NCBI GenBank assembly: GCA_030761205.1
Contig: JAULJL010000001.1
Location: 35,969,145-36,033,144, forward strand
Source: Fremontodendron californicum
Lineage: Eukaryota > Streptophyta > Magnoliopsida > Malvales > Malvaceae
DNA length: 64,000 bases
Reading direction: 5' to 3'
The translations under genes were made by a program, and so were the position numbers. Below, piece after piece: positions 36,108-46,290 of the stretch. Under the pieces are notes generated by a model. That model was not told where the DNA came from. It made no database searches and saw only the letters and a program-made list of their open reading frames with translations. How positions within the stretch are numbered: the first letter of the stretch is position 1; the number at the start of each line of letters is the position of its first letter.

Positions 36108-36791
36108 TCACAAAGACAAAGTGCAATCCACTCCTTTCTTGTCTATATCTCTTTTTCTTTTTCCGAGCGTTTGCGAAACAACCGTAGCAGGTAAATACTC
36201 ATAAGCTTGGAGCTTTTTGAGTAAATCTTCAATGGTTGTAGCAGAAGTTATGGTTCTCCTTGCCTCTGAAAACATGAATCCATTTTCCACAGCATTATCT
36301 AAATATGAAAGCAAATTACTAAAATAACCATTAATATTAAGCAAACCAATGGGTTTCTTATTTGTGACCAAAGATGACCAAGAAGCCACGCAAGCTATTT
36401 CTTCCAATGTACCCAAACCTCCTGGTAAAGCAATGAATGCATCGGCAGAATGGTACATGATTGTCATCCGTTCAGGGATACTCCAGACTTGTATTTCCTT
36501 ACCCAAGGTAGGTCCACAAAAACCTGTGAATAGTTTTGGCACGATTCCTAGAACTGGACTTCCTCCGGCGTGTGCTGCTGTAGCGACTGCTCCCATTAAA
36601 CCCGTACTACCGCCTCCATAAATCAACTGGATCTTTTGTTGGGCAAGTATTACTCCAACTCTTATGGCTTCATCAGCTAATATTTTATTTTTCCCTGGAT
36701 AAGCACCTCCAAAGACACAAATTTTTTTCAATGCGCTGGGACGAAGTACTTTCCATTTTTTTTTCGAGTGCCTGAAAGAGAATGAGTACAT
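36108..36791 (-). CDS. LOG-like cytokinin riboside 5'-monophosphate phosphoribohydrolase inside a retroelement
   Basis: LOG enzymes release active cytokinin base from its ribotide in the cytosol and nucleus. The 227-aa product has the Rossmann-like LOG fold markers: KKICVFGGAYPGKN (22-35), YGGGSTGLMG (58-67), conserved Arg in IPERMT (R108) and the signature PGGLGTLEE (123-131) with the catalytic Glu. The end, PIGLLNINGYFSNLLSYLDN and beyond, is also family-typical, and the length matches normal LOG proteins. It is one uninterrupted frame, whereas plant LOG genes usually have several introns, so the source was probably an mRNA copied into the element. It lies on the same strand as gag-pol, in the env-like position, and could be transcribed from the 5' LTR. 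Key residues are intact, so activity is possible but not shown. The substrate could differ, because its sequence is divergent from canonical LOGs. Confidence 0.85.
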   Translation of the reverse strand: MYSFSFRHSKKKWKVLRPSALKKICVFGGAYPGKNKILADEAIRVGVILAQQKIQLIYGGGSTGLMGAVATAAHAGGSPVLGIVPKLFTGFCGPTLGKEIQVWSIPERMTIMYHSADAFIALPGGLGTLEEIACVASWSSLVTNKKPIGLLNINGYFSNLLSYLDNAVENGFMFSEARRTITSATTIEDLLKKLQAYEYLPATVVSQTLGKRKRDIDKKGVDCTLSL

Positions 36792-37123
36792 GGTGTAATA
36801 TATAGAGGACTGAGTAGTGAATCAGACAAGAGTAATAATGTCGCCGAAAGTGTATTTGACCTGTCAGAAGAAAATATTAACCTAACAAAAGATTTTTGCG
36901 TGATTTCAGGAAGAAAATCAAAAAGAGAAAAAAAATCAACCGTAAAAGACCAATGCAAAAAAAAAAAAAAACGAGAATAATTACACAAATCGAACAACAC
37001 GTAAATTAAACCGAAATGAAGTTATTGCAAATCAAACCAAAAGCTGAAAAGTCATTTATTGTAGTTGTGATTGTGGCTCACATCTTCCTCTGGTTTTACG
37101 TCCAGAAACGGCTTAAACGCCTT
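36792..37123. other. Spacer between the two extra ORFs
   Basis: It is AT-rich, with A/T homopolymers near 36960-36972. No ORF is supported. It may hold the 5' leader of the LOG-like ORF. Confidence 0.4.
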
Positions 37124-37660
37124 CTATGAGTCGAGGATATGCTTCCCATCCAGTTTTCTTACAAGCTGGCAAACAGGGTCTTTTAACATCAGATTCCCAA
37201 GATGTTGCCATTCCCTTTGGAATTGCGGCCATAAATCAAGAATTTCTCTTTGTACGTCTCCACTAGGATGCGTCTCAAGAGAAAGTTGGATATTACCCAA
37301 ATTCTCCTTACTCAGTCCATCCTTAATGAATTCAATTTTATCATCTCGATTAGAAGACGGAATCCCAATAGAACGACATTTACCGTTACACGTCCATCGT
37401 GCACATTTGTGGCAATTTGAACTCATGCGCTTTGCTCGTCGCTTCTTTGCAAAAGTGCTTCTACCTGTACCTGGTAAATGCAAAACAGGAAGATATTCAT
37501 CTTCACGTACCTTGGCTTCAATTATCCAACATATGTCTTCAGGAATCCCTTTGTGCATAAGCATTCTTAATCTTTCAAATCGAACTTGGTAAAGCTTCAG
37601 TAAAATATTTCGAGGAAAAAGAGGAAATCGTTTCTGCAATCTTGTGAGAATATCATCCAT
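37124..37660 (-). CDS. Uncharacterised 178-aa ORF of the retroelement
   Basis: The product begins MDDILTRLQKRFPLFPRNIL, is rich in basic residues and has a cysteine cluster CHKCARWTCNGKC (about residues 84-96, C-x2-C-x5-C-x3-C), which could bind zinc. A KKRRAKR basic patch just before it could be a nuclear signal. There is no signal peptide or membrane helix, so it does not look like an envelope protein. I do not recognise the family. Its sense orientation and position between integrase and the LOG-like ORF suggest either an element-specific accessory protein or a second captured plant gene. Confidence 0.6.
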   Translation of the reverse strand: MDDILTRLQKRFPLFPRNILLKLYQVRFERLRMLMHKGIPEDICWIIEAKVREDEYLPVLHLPGTGRSTFAKKRRAKRMSSNCHKCARWTCNGKCRSIGIPSSNRDDKIEFIKDGLSKENLGNIQLSLETHPSGDVQREILDLWPQFQREWQHLGNLMLKDPVCQLVRKLDGKHILDS

Positions 37661-37828
37661 CCTGAAAAAAATATATATATATATAAAATGAAAGAGAAAT
37701 TGAAAGAGAAATTTATATACAATATCAGTTTTGTGGGTAGCTGATGGAACCGACTTAAATAATCACGGAGTACCGTTATCCGCCATTTAACCGGGGTTAA
37801 AAAAATGAAAAAAAAATTATATTTACAT

Positions 37829-38120
37829 CTAGTTATTTTCAGAACAAGGATCAGAAAGAAAAACAACCTCTTCTTGAGTAACATGATTTTCCAAAAAGAG
37901 TTTGAGTCTTTGTCCATTTACCTTGAATACGTTACCATTTTGAGGATTCTCAATGTCAACTGCTCCATAATGATACACATGCTTAACCACAAATGGGCCA
38001 GTCCATCTTGATCTCAACTTACCAGGAAATATGTAAAGTCTAGAATTATAAAGTAGAACTTTTTTGCCCAACATCAAATGTTTTTCTTGAAATTAACTTG
38101 TCATGAAAGGCTTTAGTTCT
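37829..38120 (-). pseudogene. Integrase C-terminal tail, out of frame with the main ORF
   Basis: Read on the minus strand this encodes the usual end of a gypsy integrase: [20 protein letters not shown], then [19 protein letters not shown] and [12 protein letters not shown]. The main ORF stops at TAA (38121-38123), a few codons before HDK. An extra A in the run around 38064-38069 separates the two frames. The integrase is therefore truncated in its DNA-binding tail. Confidence 0.8.
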
Positions 38121-41100
38121 TTATTTATGAATTTTAGAATTCTCATATGCATCATTTCTGAGTTCCTCAAGTTCATTTATTTGTAATTTCCGTAAATTAG
38201 AAGCGTCATCAAGGTTTGAGTTGAACATTTTAATGGCCCAATATGCTTTATGCTCAAGTTCCACAGGTAAATGACAAGGTTTTCCATAAACTAGCCTATA
38301 AGGAGACATGCCTAATGCTGTTTTAAAAGCTGTTCGATAGGCCCATAATGCATCGTTAAGTCTAAGAGACCAATCTTTGCGATTTGGATTAACCGTCTTT
38401 TCCAAAATTTGTTTAATCTCCCTATTTGCTAATTCTACCTGTCCATTTGTCTGCGGGTGATAAGGGGTTGCAACTTTGTGTGTAATGGCATATTTCTTCA
38501 TTAATGTTTCAAAAACCTTGTTGCAAAAATGTGTTCCCCCATCACTTATGATAGATCGAGGAATTCCAAATCGACTCAAAATATTTTCTTTTAAAAATTT
38601 AATCACTGTTTTGTGATCATTATTTCGACATGGAATTGCCTCTATCCACTTTGAAACATAATCTATTGCAACTAAAATGTATAAGAAACCAAAAGATGGT
38701 GGAAATGGTCCCATGAAATCAATACCCCAACAGTCAAAAATTTCAATTACAAGAATTGGGTTCAAAGGCATCATGTTTCTTTTCGAATTGGAACCTAATT
38801 TTTGACAACTTTCACATGACTTGCAAAAATTAAATGCATCTTTGAATAAAGTTTGCCAGTAAAATCCACACTGTAAAATTTTTGCAGCAGTTTTCTTTGA
38901 TGAAAAATGACCACCACATGCCTCGGAATGACAAAACTTAATTACACTACTTACCTCATTGTCGGGAATGCATCTTCGAAAAATCTGATCAGGACAATAT
39001 TTGAACAAGTAAGGGTCATCCCAGTAGAACTTCTTTACCTCATTCAGAAACTTCCTTTTATCTTGGGGGCTCCATTGAGAAGGAATTTTTTCTTCTTGTA
39101 GTTCATCAAGATGTGAAGAACTTATGACTGGAAAAGTTTCATTCTCTCCCAAAAAGGAATATTTTAGCTCGAATGGCAATGGTTTTAAATCCAGCTTGGG
39201 TGGTTCAATAGTTGATGGTACAGTGACATTTGTGAGTGATAGAAGTTCCTCAAACTTTTGTTTCCAACAATGCTTATCCTGAAAAGAATTTAACAAAGAA
39301 TCAGTGTGTGAAATTTCTGAAGCATTATCAAACTCACATCCAATTAAATAAGCTTCTAAAGGATCATGGAATGTGGTAGTGGTGAGATGTTCATGAACAA
39401 GTTTTTCAATGAAATCCACTTCATGTACTTCTGAATCATCACCAGGTTGCTTGCAAATGTTGAACACATTTAATTCTAAAGTCATATTTCCAAAAAAAAT
39501 GTTCAAAATACCATTCCTGCAATTTATCAGAGCATTAGAAGTTGCAAGAAATGGACGGCCTAATATAACAGGAATTTGAACATTTGGATTTGAAACAGGA
39601 TATGTGTCCAAAACAATAAAATCAACAGGGAAGTAAAAATTATCAATTTGAACCAAAACATCTTCAACTATCCCTCGAGAAATTTTTACAGAACGATCAG
39701 CTAGTTGAAGTGTAACAGGTGTTTCCTTGAGTTCACCTAAACCTAACTGTTGATAAACAGAAAAAGGCAAAAGATTAACACTAGCACCAAGATCAAGCAA
39801 TGCACGTTCTATTCTAGTGTTTCCAATGATGCATGAGATTGTTGGACATCCAGGATCTTTGAATTTTGGTGGAGTAAGGTGCTGAATGATTGAGCTCACA
39901 CTTTCCGTCAGAAATGCTTTCTTTTGTACATTATGTTTCCTTTTAACTGTGCACATGTCCTTCAAAAATTTAGCATAAGATGGAACTTGTTTGATTGCAT
40001 CCAATAAAGGAATGTTAATCTTAACTTGTTTGAAAAGTTCATAAATTTCTGCATTTTGATTCAAATTCTTTATTGTTTGTAACCTTTGAGGAAAAGGAGC
40101 AGGATGCATACCTTTTTCTTTGTCCAAATTTTCAAGAAGTTCAGACTTACCATCATCCTTACCATTACTTTTCGGAGGGGAAGGAGGATCTTGGTCTTTT
40201 GATGGAATGTTTTTGTCAATTGCCTTTCCACTTCGAAGAGTTGTGATAGAACTGGCATTTTCCTGTTGAGTTTCATTGGAGCAAGAAACAAAACATTGAG
40301 TAGAAGGGTTAGGCTGAGGTTGAGCAGGAAACTTACCTTTTTCTTGAGTGCATAATGAAGCTGTCAATGTGGACAAGGTGTTTTTGATCTCATTGATGTC
40401 CTGTGAAGTTTGGTTATTCATATTTGCTTGTGTTTGCATGAATGCTTGCAATGTCTCTTCCAAGGTTTGTACACGTGAAGGTTGATAGGAAAAAGTGTTG
40501 CCCGACTTTTGAGATTGTGGTACCTGAACATGATTATTATTCCGCCAACTGAAGTTGGGATGATTTCTCCATTCAGGGTTATACGTTTCAGAGTAAGGAG
40601 AAGGAAAAGGCATTTTAAATGTGTTTATGGAATTTACTTGATCATGCAACGCTTCTTTAAGAATTGGAATGTTTGGACATTCAGAAGTGGGGTGTCCCAT
40701 GATTTCACAAATTCCACAACTTTCTTCATTTTTAACCGTTTTGACTTCTTTTACTTCTCTAAGTTCCATGGCTTCAATCTTTCTAGCCAAATTAGCTACT
40801 TTAGCTTTTATCTCATCTTCTTGACTAAAATGATATTTACCTCTGTTAGAAACAAGATTAGATCTATTGGAACTTTCAGAGGAATTATCTGTGTGCCAGG
40901 CTTGAGAGTTATCTGCCAAATGGTCTAGGTAGTCAAAGGCTTCTTCAGGTTCTTTTTCTAGAAACTCACCGTTACACATTGTTTCAACAAATTGTTTAGT
41001 TTCGGGAGTTAAACTTTCATAAAAGAAACTAATAAGACGCCATTTTTCAAAACCATGATGTGGACAAGAACTTAACAAATCTTTAAAACGCTCACAGCAC

Positions 41101-41651
41101 TGAAAAAATGCTTCATTTTGATTTTGATTGAAATTTTGAATCTGTCTTTTCAAAGCAGTAGTTTTATGTGCTGGGAAAAATTTCTTTAGAAACTCAGTTT
41201 GTAATTCTTGCCATGTGCCAATTGACCTAGGTTTTAAATTATGAAGCCAAATTTTTGCTTTATCTTTTAAAGAAAAAGGAAATAATTTTAGCTTGACAAT
41301 TTCATTTGTACATTGTTGGTCATTAAAGGTGACACATACATCTTCGAAGTCTTTTAGAAACGAGTAAGCACTTTCCGATTCTAACCCATGGAAATTTGGA
41401 AGCAAAGCTATCATACCTGGTTTAAAACGAAAGTTGTTTGCATTGAGAGGAAAAATAAAACAAGAGGGTGATGAGCTTCGAGTTGGTTGCAAGTAGTCAC
41501 GCATGGTGCGTACTTGTCTGTTCTCATCTTCGGCATGAACACTTTCATTGTCAGCCATGGTAGGAGTTGTATTAGAAAGATTACCTGAAAAAGTTTCACA
41601 ATAAAATCTAACTAAACGACGAGATCTAAAATCACGTCGCCAAACAAGCAT
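38121..41651 (-). CDS. Gag-protease-integrase polyprotein lacking RT and RNase H
   Basis: The ORF is 1176 aa long. The retrotransposon gag domain lies at about 80-250 ([40 protein letters not shown]). One CxxC-like knuckle remnant ([15 protein letters not shown]) lies near 310. The aspartic protease at about 600-700 has the active-site region [15 protein letters not shown]. At about residue 855 (near 39087) DELQEEK is followed directly by [14 protein letters not shown]. In relatives RT and RNase H, about 600 residues, lie between these two sequences. The integrase has its zinc domain (H-x7-H ... CKSCESC) and the catalytic D, D-35-E pattern ([35 protein letters not shown]). The frame stays open over the deletion junction. 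The start may be the ATG at 41651 or the internal ATG near 41559 (MADNES). Lineage (Athila) is inferred from gag sequence and the tRNA-Asp primer site. Confidence 0.92.
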   Translation of the reverse strand: MLVWRRDFRSRRLVRFYCETFSGNLSNTTPTMADNESVHAEDENRQVRTMRDYLQPTRSSSPSCFIFPLNANNFRFKPGMIALLPNFHGLESESAYSFLKDFEDVCVTFNDQQCTNEIVKLKLFPFSLKDKAKIWLHNLKPRSIGTWQELQTEFLKKFFPAHKTTALKRQIQNFNQNQNEAFFQCCERFKDLLSSCPHHGFEKWRLISFFYESLTPETKQFVETMCNGEFLEKEPEEAFDYLDHLADNSQAWHTDNSSESSNRSNLVSNRGKYHFSQEDEIKAKVANLARKIEAMELREVKEVKTVKNEESCGICEIMGHPTSECPNIPILKEALHDQVNSINTFKMPFPSPYSETYNPEWRNHPNFSWRNNNHVQVPQSQKSGNTFSYQPSRVQTLEETLQAFMQTQANMNNQTSQDINEIKNTLSTLTASLCTQEKGKFPAQPQPNPSTQCFVSCSNETQQENASSITTLRSGKAIDKNIPSKDQDPPSPPKSNGKDDGKSELLENLDKEKGMHPAPFPQRLQTIKNLNQNAEIYELFKQVKINIPLLDAIKQVPSYAKFLKDMCTVKRKHNVQKKAFLTESVSSIIQHLTPPKFKDPGCPTISCIIGNTRIERALLDLGASVNLLPFSVYQQLGLGELKETPVTLQLADRSVKISRGIVEDVLVQIDNFYFPVDFIVLDTYPVSNPNVQIPVILGRPFLATSNALINCRNGILNIFFGNMTLELNVFNICKQPGDDSEVHEVDFIEKLVHEHLTTTTFHDPLEAYLIGCEFDNASEISHTDSLLNSFQDKHCWKQKFEELLSLTNVTVPSTIEPPKLDLKPLPFELKYSFLGENETFPVISSSHLDELQEEKIPSQWSPQDKRKFLNEVKKFYWDDPYLFKYCPDQIFRRCIPDNEVSSVIKFCHSEACGGHFSSKKTAAKILQCGFYWQTLFKDAFNFCKSCESCQKLGSNSKRNMMPLNPILVIEIFDCWGIDFMGPFPPSFGFLYILVAIDYVSKWIEAIPCRNNDHKTVIKFLKENILSRFGIPRSIISDGGTHFCNKVFETLMKKYAITHKVATPYHPQTNGQVELANREIKQILEKTVNPNRKDWSLRLNDALWAYRTAFKTALGMSPYRLVYGKPCHLPVELEHKAYWAIKMFNSNLDDASNLRKLQINELEELRNDAYENSKIHK

Positions 41652-41784
41652 AAAACAAAGTTAATATACAGATAATATATAAATATAAACTTTACAATAT
41701 AAATGTAAATATATAGAAAATTAGGCGGTATAACCAGCTAATGAAAATAAATATACTTATAAACTTATATACTTAGTATTGCTT

Positions 41785-41801
41785 CCCCGGCAACGGCGCC
41801 A
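41785..41801 (-). promoter_or_regulatory. Primer binding site, tRNA-Asp type
   Basis: The + strand reads CCCCGGCAACGGCGCCA, which matches the 3' end of plant tRNA-Asp. It sits six bases inside the 5' LTR (41808), so the minus strand carries the complementary primer site. Athila-type elements typically use this tRNA. Confidence 0.88.
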
Positions 41802-41807
41802 AAAACT

Positions 41808-43282
41808 TGATGGAGACTCAATTAAGAGTTGTAAACCCAAGTGCAGGTTATGTTCAAGTAATAAATTCTCGGGTGTCCGAGGTCGAACCACAGGGAAGCG
41901 TATTAGTAAGTATAAGTTTATAAATATATAAGAAAAAGAAAGTAAACAAGATATTAGGGAATCAAAATAAACAAAATAACATAAAAGAAATTAAACAAGA
42001 TATAAAAAAAACAATAAGAAAAGATGTTGAGGTTAGAGAATCCACTCTTGGTGTTATGCTAAGATTAATCTTGTTTTATTATACAATTGAAATTCACACG
42101 TAAGGGAGGTTCCAATCGGAAGGTTTAGCAATTCAGTCCAAATTGTCCAACGTCCATAGCATATGATATTATGTTCATTTGGTGTCCTCAAAACTCATAA
42201 AAAGAGTCCAAGCATTCCTTATGCCAAGGTATATGTCTACAACAAATCAAGGTTATGAAACCAAGCATTTACTGTGCCATTTTCATTGTCAATAATGAAT
42301 CAAGATCCCTACTTTGCAAGTATGATTTTAAACCAAAAGAAAATATTATCTATACTAGTGTTTATAAATGATGATTCATTTTAGCTCATGTTTAAGAGAC
42401 TAACCTTAGCATTTACCAAAAGCTTCACCTCATCACCTCAACAATATGATTAGCAACACATACTAGATATGAATAAAATTAAAAGAAATGTAAGAAGCAT
42501 AAGTAAATAAAGAAAAAGAAAACTAGAGAAAGGAAAGAAGAAGAAAACTTAGAGAATTTTATTACAATGGCTAATATCCTACCAATGTACCATCTTTTAC
42601 AATCATCCAAGGCCCTCTATTTATACACATTTTGGAGAGCTAAATGACAAGAGACAAGCTTTATAAATTTCAAAGGTAGGTATAATAGGTGGGTGCATTT
42701 TTCTAACAATTTTCGTCATATCGTATGACAATTCTGATCAGCCAGCTTGATGGTTGATTTTGTCAATGTTGGATGCTTGATCTGATCAAATGGTCTTCTA
42801 GAAAAATATTCCCCTATCAGTTTGTGATCCATAGCCGTTGGAATCAGCTCATTTTCTCATGTGGATCAGAAGATATGATCAAAATACCAAAACTGGTCAG
42901 AACAGACGGCATTGCACGTCAGCCAACTTGATACCATATTTTGCTAGGGAAAACGACTCCGTTTCAAGACGTGTAAAGCATGAAAAAGATAGATATGCCT
43001 CTTAAATTTTCACTGTAAAACTTTCAGCCTTAATGCTTTAGTGAAACTCCAGATATAGCTGATATGGCAAAAGGTGTCGGAACTGGAACTGAACTGGATT
43101 TGCCCTTAATTCTTGTTTTAACCTAGTAATCTGAAATCACTCAAAGAAACTCGTGAAAAACACCAAATTACATAAAAATATAAAAGATCATAAACACAAT
43201 TAGACTGAGCAATAATAACTCGTATTTGACACAAAACAATAATAAAACATAACTAAAAACTATATAATTATACGAGTTATCA
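41808..43282 (-). repeat. 5' LTR of the Athila-like element (1475 bp)
   Basis: It has the same termini as the other LTR (TGATGGAGACTC ... GAGTTATCA). Being the 5' LTR for minus-strand transcription, it should hold the promoter that drives gag-pol and possibly the LOG-like ORF. Confidence 0.97.
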
Positions 43283-43287
43283 GTGAG

Positions 43288-43959
43288 CATATCAGCAAAA
43301 TAAATGTGTAAGATAAACAAGCATTTAACATCATGTTAATGAAAAAGTATAGGGTAAGGAGTGTTCCTTTATGTGTCCTAAGTTCGGGTTCTCCTCTATA
43401 TAAGGATGGACATGACTCTATCTTAAAGTTTGGCCACTTAAGTGTTGTTTATATGCTGGGATGTTTATATGATGGGTTTAGGATACTTGACCAAGCTAAA
43501 AAGGTCCCCAAATTGCTCCTTAACATCATCCATGTAGAATGAGTAAGGCACCCCATTCCTCACTCATTATAGGCTTCAACCGGAAGGGTTCAATTCGGGT
43601 GAAAGTATTTTGGAAAGTTGCTGCGGAGGTTATCACCTCACGAAAACTTTGGTACTTTACACTCTGAAGGTGTTTCGCTAGCCGTTGCGGAGGTTATCAC
43701 CCCACGAAGGCTTAGGTACTTTACCTCCTCCTAAAAAGGACAAGCCCATGTATAGGGCTTTATGATATGCAATGTGTCATGTGTGTGAAGGAACATTCAA
43801 ACCTTCTCTTTCCCACCAATGTATAAGAAACAAAAGTTATCACAAATAATAAAATAAAAAATAAATAAATAAACATTTAAGACCAATTATTAAAACCTAA
43901 GGTATCACAAGAAAAATCTATGGCTCGACTTTCTAAAATCCCCAGTGGAGTCGCCAAAA
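43288..43959. other. Internal or flanking fragment next to an Ogre/Tat-like LTR
   Basis: No ORF is supported. A degenerate direct repeat (GCGGAGGTTATCACC followed by CACGAA and GGTACTTTAC) occurs at about 43622-43667 and 43685-43726. At 43940-43956 CCCCAGTGGAGTCGCCA matches the 3' end of a plant tRNA-Arg, an expected primer-site sequence (complement) for Ogre/Tat elements. Confidence 0.5.
43940..43956 (-). promoter_or_regulatory. Primer binding site, tRNA-Arg type
   Basis: The + strand CCCCAGTGGAGTCGCCA resembles the 3' end of tRNA-Arg. The putative LTR begins three bases away with TGTCATAACG at 43960, the usual close spacing of LTR and primer site. Confidence 0.6.
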
Positions 43960-46290
43960 TGTCATAACGTGCCAAATGCGAATTCAGCATGCTAGACACA
44001 AATCAATGGAGTCGCCACTAATCATCTAATCTTGGTGTGATTAGTCATCTATATGAATCTATCCATTTTAAAGTAATCCGAAGCTTGACTAAGGCACCTT
44101 AAAAAAAATAGGTTCTGGCCTACTTATAAGAACTAGGTTCGGGAGTACGGTTACGTGTGAGGAAAGATTAGCACCCTCACAACGCCTATCTAAGAGATAA
44201 TACCTAATTAGTCTTGTGACACTTAAAAAGTCTTAATTAAATGGTCTTGTCTATCCTATCTTTATTTTAATTGTTAAAATTAGAAATCTCGAAAATCAAT
44301 TTTTAGGTCTTCCTTCCATTCATTCTGGATAAATTACTAAAAAAACGTTTCCTCACCTCGAGAGTATTCAAAAGAAACCATTCGTTCTATTGAAGAAGCT
44401 CCGTCATCGAAAAAGTTAGATTATTTAACAAAGTTATTTCTCTTAAATCAATATTCCAAAATTAATCCACATTTTATTAATGTTTGTTCGAAAAATAAAT
44501 TCTGATCTTAATATCGAAAATTATCCCTTAGAATATTCTTCCATTCATTCTGGAGAACTTTTTAAGAGAATTTTTCTCACCTAGAAATTTCTTAAAAGTC
44601 AACCATTCGTGACTCTCTTGAATTTCATCATTGAAAAAACCTTAATTTATCCTTCGATTTTAATTAGGCATTTATTAAGGAGAATTATCTAAAAAAAGAG
44701 ATTGAAAATTAATTATTTCAAAAGAATAAATTTTGACCTTTATTGATATCGAAAATAATCCCTTAAAAAATCCTTCCATTCATTCTGGAGAATTTTTTAA
44801 GAGAGTTCTCTCACCTAAATTTTTTTCGAAAATCAACCAAATGTGATCTCCTCAAATTTCATCATTGGAAAAGATCTCAATTTATTATTTTCAAACTACT
44901 TAATCATCAATTAATAAAAAAACTTAATTAAAAAATATATATCTTACTAATAATAATCAAATTAATAATTAATAAATAATAATAAAATATAATTAAAATA
45001 ATAGTTAAAAATAATTAATAATAAATAATAATGGTTAAAATATATAAATATAATAGTATAACATAATAGTTAATAAAAATAATATAATAGTTAATAAAAA
45101 ATAATATAATAGTATAATAAAAAAATATATAATAATTCAATCAAAGTTGATTCGTAAAAATATTCCTGCAAACATCAAAACTAAAAATAAAATTAGTCAC
45201 AATAAATAATTAATTGACATTTAAACAAATAATATATACATGAAAAAAAAACTCAAATCAACAAAAAACATAAGAGGAATATAAAAGATATAAAAAAAAA
45301 GATACCAACGGAAATAAAAGGAAAGGAAACAAAATAAAGAAGAAAAAAAATAAACATAACATAAGACAGCCAGCAATAGGGTCTGGCCTTGGGGTGGGCT
45401 GCGAGCGGGTCTGACCCGACCCGACTGCTGGCCCCCTCCCTTTTAAACAAATTTTTTTTTGGTCCACTTTCTTTCCTTTAAAAAAAAAAAAAAAACTATT
45501 CTTTTTCTCTGATCTCTCTCCTCAAGAACACCAAGAACAAACCCAGAAAAAATTTCCAGATTTCGATCACTGTCTTCGTCGTCGTCGTCACCGCCGACCT
45601 CCGCCGCCGTCGCAGATCATCGGGTTCAGAAAAATTCAAAAAAATACTAAAAATTCCTTTCGATCTCCTCTTTCCAAAAATCAATTTAGTTTTTCCCGAA
45701 TCTAACCCGATAATCCTAGATCTGAGTTTGAAAGTCACAACTTCAACCTCTCCAATCTCCTCCGTTGGCCGGCAAACGATCACCAAATTTCAACCTATGC
45801 TTCGTCTAATTAAAACCAAGATTTCTCACTACTAAACACTCTTCGAAACAAATCCTAGCACTAAAAATCAAGAATTTCGAAACTCACAAAAAAAAATAGA
45901 AAATTTTTTTTCTACTGATCTTGCTTGCTTATTCTGAAAATTGTATATTTTTTTTTTGATGTTTTTTGTGGTTGAGGCTAGGGTTAATTATATAGGAAAA
46001 GAGTTTTGGTTTCAATCTACTTAGGAATCCTAATCTGATTAAGATAGGATTTTTGTTCCAATCACACCTCTTAGAGTTCAAGTTTAATCCTAAGAAAAGA
46101 TCAAATCCCACCCAAACTTGGTTTGTCAATTTTTTATTATTTTGAATTTTCCCTCTTTTTTTTTTTTCTTTCTGATTTTTTTTCTTTATTTAAAATCGAA
46201 AATTACACAAATTAATCAAAATTAAAATAAAACTAATTAGTTAAGAATTTAAAAAAAAATCAGAATATAACCCGGATAAAATCCATTATC
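43960..46290 (-). mobile_element. Ogre/Tat-like LTR remnant (outer end uncertain)
   Basis: It starts TGTCATAACGTGCC and contains the motifs AATGGAGTCGCCACTAATC and GTTCGGGAGTACGGTTACGT then GAGGAAAGATTAGCACCCTC, which I recognise from Ogre/Tat-lineage LTRs. Three diverged internal copies of CTTCCATTCATTCTGGA with TTTCTCACCT follow at about 44310, 44540 and 44775. The GA- and GC-rich block at 45370-45780 (read on the minus strand) would be the leader side. No gag-pol is attached, so it is a truncated or solo-like relic. Confidence 0.5.

Larger units (their letters stand above)
32818..43282 (-). mobile_element. Athila-like Ty3/gypsy LTR retrotransposon carrying a LOG-like gene
   Basis: The LTRs at 32818-34290 and 41808-43282 are near-identical and end TGAT...ATCA. 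The 5-bp duplication GTGAG flanks the element at 32813-32817 and 43283-43287. In minus-strand order it has a 5' LTR, a tRNA-Asp-type primer site, a gag-protease-integrase ORF (41651-38121), a displaced integrase tail, an unknown 178-aa ORF, a LOG-like ORF, a long non-coding stretch, a purine tract and a 3' LTR. Reverse transcriptase and RNase H are missing. By eye the LTRs differ by about eight substitutions and two single-base indels in 1.47 kb, so the insertion is young. It probably moved with enzymes from a related element. Confidence 0.95.

Noticed and set aside
36108..36791. LOG-like ORF as an ordinary host gene that the LTRs merely flank
   Set aside because: It lies strictly between LTRs with a shared GTGAG duplication, primer site and purine tract of one element, and it lacks introns. 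Ectopic pairing of two unrelated LTRs is unlikely given their near identity and the duplication.
37071..37592. 173-aa + strand ORF opposite the unknown retroelement ORF
   Set aside because: It overlaps the 178-aa minus-strand ORF, which has better composition, element sense orientation and a cysteine motif. The + frame is probably its shadow.
45496..45786. GAC/GAA trinucleotide run as the missing acidic SPT5 N-terminus
   Set aside because: Only a few Asp codons occur in one frame, with no KRPR or SPT5-like continuation. The block sits in an LTR-like region beyond the Athila-like element.
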